A stretch of 14,581 nucleotides of DNA from an uncultured Alphaproteobacteria bacterium (lineage in GTDB: Bacteria; Pseudomonadota; Alphaproteobacteria; Rickettsiales; UBA1997): the NCBI GenBank assembly GCA_903849835.1, contig CAINKA010000014.1:1-14581 (forward strand). Reading direction: 5' to 3'. Positions 11,940-14,581 of the stretch are shown here, piece by piece (the stretch's first letter is position 1; the number at the start of each line of letters is the position of its first letter). The translations under genes were made by a program, and so were the position numbers. The notes under the pieces are model-generated. The model was given only the letters and a program-made list of their open reading frames with translations, made no database searches and was not told the origin of the DNA.

Positions 11940-12401
11940 ATGATTTTTAGTAATGCAGACCAATTAAATCAAGCCTCGCCATCAAAGGGTCGGTTGCTGG
12001 CAATTGATGTTGGCACCAAAAGAATTGGGATCGCGATTTGCGACGAAACTCAAACAATCGCGACGCCGAAATTAATTTTAAATCGTCAGAGCGATCAAAA
12101 AGATTTTAAAAAAATCCGCGAAATTATTTTGGAAAATAAAATCGTCGGAATCGTGATTGGTCTGCCTTTGACGATGTCGGGTGACGAGCAAGAAATGTCA
12201 GAATTCGCGGAAAAATTCGCGGAAAAATTTGACGAATTTTTAGAAAAAAAATTTCCGATTTTTCTTTTTGACGAAAGGTTGAGCAGCTTCGAAGCCAGAG
12301 AATTCCACGCTTCGCCACTGTCACGCAAAAAAAATAAATTTGTGGATGACATTGCGGCGAGTGTGATTTTGCAGCATTTTATCGAATCATTTGCGATGTA
12401 G
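11940..12401 (+). CDS. ruvX: RuvX/YqgF, putative pre-16S rRNA nuclease
   Basis: RNase H-fold protein of the YqgF/RuvX family; in E. coli YqgF acts in 16S rRNA 5' end maturation. The 153 residues show LLAIDVGTKRIGIAICD (19-35; metal-site Asp23), VIGLPLTMSGDEQEMSEFAEKF (72-93), FLFDERLSSFEA (108-119) and FVDDIAASVILQ (135-146; acidic residues of the active site). The N-terminus has about 16 residues before the core, slightly longer than some homologues, but there is no better ATG. The coding sequence contains a 15-base duplication giving FAEKFAEKF. It diverges from gatC and its TAG stop is the left end of a family B palindrome shared with hemA. Confidence 0.93.
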   Translation: MIFSNADQLNQASPSKGRLLAIDVGTKRIGIAICDETQTIATPKLILNRQSDQKDFKKIREIILENKIVGIVIGLPLTMSGDEQEMSEFAEKFAEKFDEFLEKKFPIFLFDERLSSFEAREFHASPLSRKKNKFVDDIAASVILQHFIESFAM

Positions 12402-12461
12402 GGGACGACCCGCATGTCGTCCCGCGCCGTGTTCGCGGGCGGACACATGGGTCCGCCCCTA
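12399..12461. repeat. Family B palindromic element between ruvX and hemA
   Basis: A 63-base element TAGGGG ... CCCCTA with three consecutive hairpins: GGGACGAC-(CCGCAT)-GTCGTCCC, CCCGCG-(CCGTGTT)-CGCGGG and GGGCGGAC-(ACATGG)-GTCCGCCC. Neighbouring hairpins share bases (CCC and GGG), so alternative folds compete. Its first three bases are the ruvX stop (TAG) and its last three, on the opposite strand, are the hemA stop (TAG). The arrangement is the same as for the 2580-2673 copy. G+C content is far above the surroundings. Confidence 0.92.
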
Positions 12462-13631
12462 CAGGCAAATTGTTAGTGACTTCACCAATTCCACAATCAT
12501 CCCCTCGCTGTGCAGCGGCGTCACTGTAATGCGCAACCGCTCGTCTCCTCTTGCAACTGTTGGAAAATTTATGTGCTGGACGTAGATGTTGAACTCATCG
12601 AGCAAGCGTTGCGAAATGGCTTTGGCTTTGGCGGCGTCGCCGATTTTAACTGAAACGATGTGGGAATTATTTTCGGCAATTTTTATTCCGGATTTTTTTA
12701 ATTGGCTTTTCAAACGCGCCACATTTTTTTTCATTTCTTCGCGCTCAATTTCACTTTTTTTCAAATGACGAATATTACTGATCGTAGCCGCCGCAACCAC
12801 TGGCGGAAGCGAAGTGGTAAAAATAAATCCCGAAGCGATTGAGCGAATTGCATCGATGATTTCACTTTTGCCGGCAATGTATCCACCGATTGTTCCGAAA
12901 GCTTTAGCGAAAGTTCCCTGGATGATATCGACCTCATTTGCAAGCCCCAGCTCTTCGCACAAACCCGCGCCACTCTTGCCGTAAAGCCCTACTCCGTGAA
13001 CTTCGTCGACGTAAGTCAAAGCGGAATATTTTTTGGCCAAATCAACAATTTCAGAAATTTTTCCGAAGTCGCCATCCATTGAAAACACTGACTCGGTGAT
13101 GATTATTTTTGGCTGAGATTTTGAATGCTGCGCCAATAATTTTTCTAAATCAGCAATGTCATTATGGCGAAAAATATGCTTTTCGAGCTTGCTATTCCTG
13201 ATGCCAGAAATGATCGAGGCGTGATTTTTTTCGTCAGAAAAAATTATTAAATTCGGAATTATTTTTGCCAAAGTTTGAATCGTAGCATCGTTGGCAACAT
13301 AGCCAGAAACGAAAACCAGCGCGGCTTCTTTGCGGTGTAAATCAGCAACTTCTTGTTCAAGTTCTGTCAGCGGAAAATTTGTTCCGGAAATATTTCGAGT
13401 GCCTCCCGATCCAACGCCGTAGCACTTTAATGCCTTGACCGCTTCATCAATTGCCGCCGGATTTTGTCCCATTCCGAGGTAATCATTTGAACACCAAACC
13501 GTAATTTTTTTGCCGTTTTTATTATTGATGGCACGAGGAAATTCGCCGCAAATTCGCGAAATATTTACGAATTCGCGGTAACGATTTTCCCGCTTGAGCT
13601 GCTCTGTTGCTTGCTTGAAATAGTTTAGCAT
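12459..13631 (-). CDS. hemA: HemA, 5-aminolevulinate synthase
   Basis: PLP enzyme condensing glycine and succinyl-CoA to 5-aminolevulinate, the first step of haem synthesis by the C4 route characteristic of alphaproteobacteria and mitochondria. Of the 390 residues, WCSNDYLGMG (46-55), GSGGTRNISGT (74-84), FSDEKNHASI (131-140), YVDEVHGVGLYG (207-218; PLP-binding Asp209/His212) and GTFAKAFGTIGGY (239-251; Schiff-base Lys243) are all present. The C-terminal HINFPTVARGDERLRI fits ALAS better than its paralogues AKB ligase and 8-amino-7-oxononanoate synthase. The ATG follows the transporter stop with no gap, so the pair is translationally linked. The TAG stop is the end of a family B palindrome. 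Together with ccmA it points to haem and cytochrome c production. Confidence 0.95.
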   Translation of the reverse strand: MLNYFKQATEQLKRENRYREFVNISRICGEFPRAINNKNGKKITVWCSNDYLGMGQNPAAIDEAVKALKCYGVGSGGTRNISGTNFPLTELEQEVADLHRKEAALVFVSGYVANDATIQTLAKIIPNLIIFSDEKNHASIISGIRNSKLEKHIFRHNDIADLEKLLAQHSKSQPKIIITESVFSMDGDFGKISEIVDLAKKYSALTYVDEVHGVGLYGKSGAGLCEELGLANEVDIIQGTFAKAFGTIGGYIAGKSEIIDAIRSIASGFIFTTSLPPVVAAATISNIRHLKKSEIEREEMKKNVARLKSQLKKSGIKIAENNSHIVSVKIGDAAKAKAISQRLLDEFNIYVQHINFPTVARGDERLRITVTPLHSEGMIVELVKSLTICL

Positions 13632-14525
13632 TTATGCGTCTACTGCGAGAATTTTTTGTTTTTTATGGCCGTCGCGCCTTGGCATCACGATGATCACGCC
13701 AAATAAAATTACCAGCGAGCCAATAATTACCCAAACATCAACCACTTCGTCAAAGGCAAAATAAGAAATAATAGCGGTAAAAATTAATCGCGTGAAGTCA
13801 AATGGCTGAACGGCTGAGAGGTCACTTTTAGCATAGGAATTAGAAATGCAAATATGGGTTAAATTCGAAACTAATCCGAGCAAAGCAAACCAGAAAAAAC
13901 TTTCCAACCCGATCGGCTCCATGTAAGGAAATGCGATCGGAATTGAACAAATTAGCATCACGAAAGACATGTAGGCCACTATGGTTTGAGGCTTCTCCGT
14001 CCTAGTCATAACCTTGATCACGATGTTGGAAATTACCCACAAAATCACCGAGGCGAAAGAGTAAAAATAGGCGTAATTAAATTCTTTAAAACCTGGGCGC
14101 AAAATAATTAAAATTCCAACAAAGCCAATGAAGGTGCCAATCCAAGCATGGCTTTTAACTTTTTCTTTCAGGAAAATTATCGCAACAATTGTGGTAATTA
14201 TCGGGATGATAAAACTAACCGAAACCGCTTCCGACAAGGGCAAAACGGTGACGACGTGAAACCAGATCAGCATCGAAATCAAACCATTAACGCCGCGAAA
14301 AATATGCAGCCGCAATTTATTCGTCGCCAAAACATGTTTGTAATCCCGCATAATTTGCGGCAAAAAAAACAGCAGCCCAAAAAAATTCCGCACCATCACG
14401 ATGAAAAAAATATGGTAGTCGGAAGATAAATGACGAACGATCGCAATCAGCACTGACGCGAAGAAACAGGAGAGGATTGCGAAAATTATTCCTTGGGATT
14501 TTTGGGGGAGTTTGGATAGGGGCAT
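13632..14525 (-). CDS. EamA/DMT-superfamily transporter
   Basis: Integral inner-membrane protein with about ten transmembrane helices arranged as two EamA repeats (about 12-143 and 151-285), the drug/metabolite transporter layout. Visible features are the conserved region LPLSEAVSVSFIIPIITTIVAIIFLKEKV (95-123) closing the first repeat, and the matching AVQPFDFTRLIFTAIISYFAFDE (237-259) in the second. The 297-residue length is typical. Substrate is not evident; Rickettsia has an EamA-type S-adenosylmethionine importer of similar size, and such a role is possible but unproven. Its stop codon is directly followed by the hemA ATG, so the two are co-transcribed; export or import linked to haem synthesis is only a guess. 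GGA lies 10 bases before the ATG. A family A palindrome begins 13 bases upstream of the start. Confidence 0.88.
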   Translation of the reverse strand: MPLSKLPQKSQGIIFAILSCFFASVLIAIVRHLSSDYHIFFIVMVRNFFGLLFFLPQIMRDYKHVLATNKLRLHIFRGVNGLISMLIWFHVVTVLPLSEAVSVSFIIPIITTIVAIIFLKEKVKSHAWIGTFIGFVGILIILRPGFKEFNYAYFYSFASVILWVISNIVIKVMTRTEKPQTIVAYMSFVMLICSIPIAFPYMEPIGLESFFWFALLGLVSNLTHICISNSYAKSDLSAVQPFDFTRLIFTAIISYFAFDEVVDVWVIIGSLVILFGVIIVMPRRDGHKKQKILAVDA

Positions 14526-14538
14526 TTAGTATTATTCC

Positions 14539-14581
14539 AATGTCATGCTGAGCCCATCCTGAGCCTGTCGAAGGGCGAAGC
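14539..14581. repeat. Family A palindrome, left part with internal duplication (truncated by window end)
   Basis: AATGTCATGCTGAGCC is followed by CATCCT and then GAGCCTGTCGAAG, so relative to the other copies the GAGCC block is repeated with a 6-base spacer. The sequence then runs GGCGAAGC to the end of the window. It lies directly upstream of the EamA transporter gene. Confidence 0.82.

Overview
This window looks like a chromosomal segment of an alphaproteobacterium. The C4-pathway 5-aminolevulinate synthase (hemA), the short ProRS without an editing insertion domain, a stand-alone CcmA-type ATPase and an HdaA-like DnaA paralogue all fit that class. Composition is A+T-rich and most start codons have no recognisable Shine-Dalgarno sequence. 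The gene set resembles small-genome, possibly host-associated lineages near Rickettsiales/Holosporales, but that placement is an inference.

Layout, left to right. 78-2582 (+): a PstS-like phosphate-binding protein, a putative lipoprotein and the 23S rRNA methyltransferase RlmJ, tightly packed. 2671-3279 (-): ccmA, convergent with rlmJ. 3317-3982 (+): an alpha/beta-hydrolase of the phospholipase/carboxylesterase family, followed by what looks like a frameshifted DUF3800 remnant. 4198-8222 (+): proS, a YhcG/DUF1016-type PD-(D/E)xK nuclease, and gpmI, whose start overlaps the nuclease stop. 8603-10460 (+): lepB, rnc and a small disordered protein ending in a CaaX-like motif (Cys-Val-Ile-Ser), closed by a strong terminator. 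10821-11911 (-): hdaA-like gene and gatC. 11940-12401 (+): ruvX. 12459-14525 (-): hemA and, immediately upstream of it, an EamA/DMT transporter. There are no RNA genes or CRISPR arrays that I can see.

The genes are mostly housekeeping: translation (proS, gatC, rlmJ), RNA processing (rnc, ruvX), replication control (hdaA), secretion (lepB), glycolysis (gpmI) and haem supply or export (hemA, ccmA).

The unusual feature is a dense population of palindromic elements, roughly 1.1 kb of the window, which I sort into four families. Family A is a long near-perfect hairpin containing GTCATGCTGAGCCTGTCGAA, found between genes. Family B has TAGGGG/CCCCTA ends; both copies sit between convergent genes and supply the stop codons of both neighbours. 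Family C is built on GGGGTTTGTAACCCC and occurs once between genes and once in frame inside gpmI. Family D is a larger composite palindrome present twice between gpmI and lepB, where it also supplies the gpmI stop; a related half-element is inserted in frame inside proS. This resembles, in behaviour, the Rickettsia palindromic elements (RPEs) that colonise coding sequence, but the sequences and insertion sites here are described only from this window.
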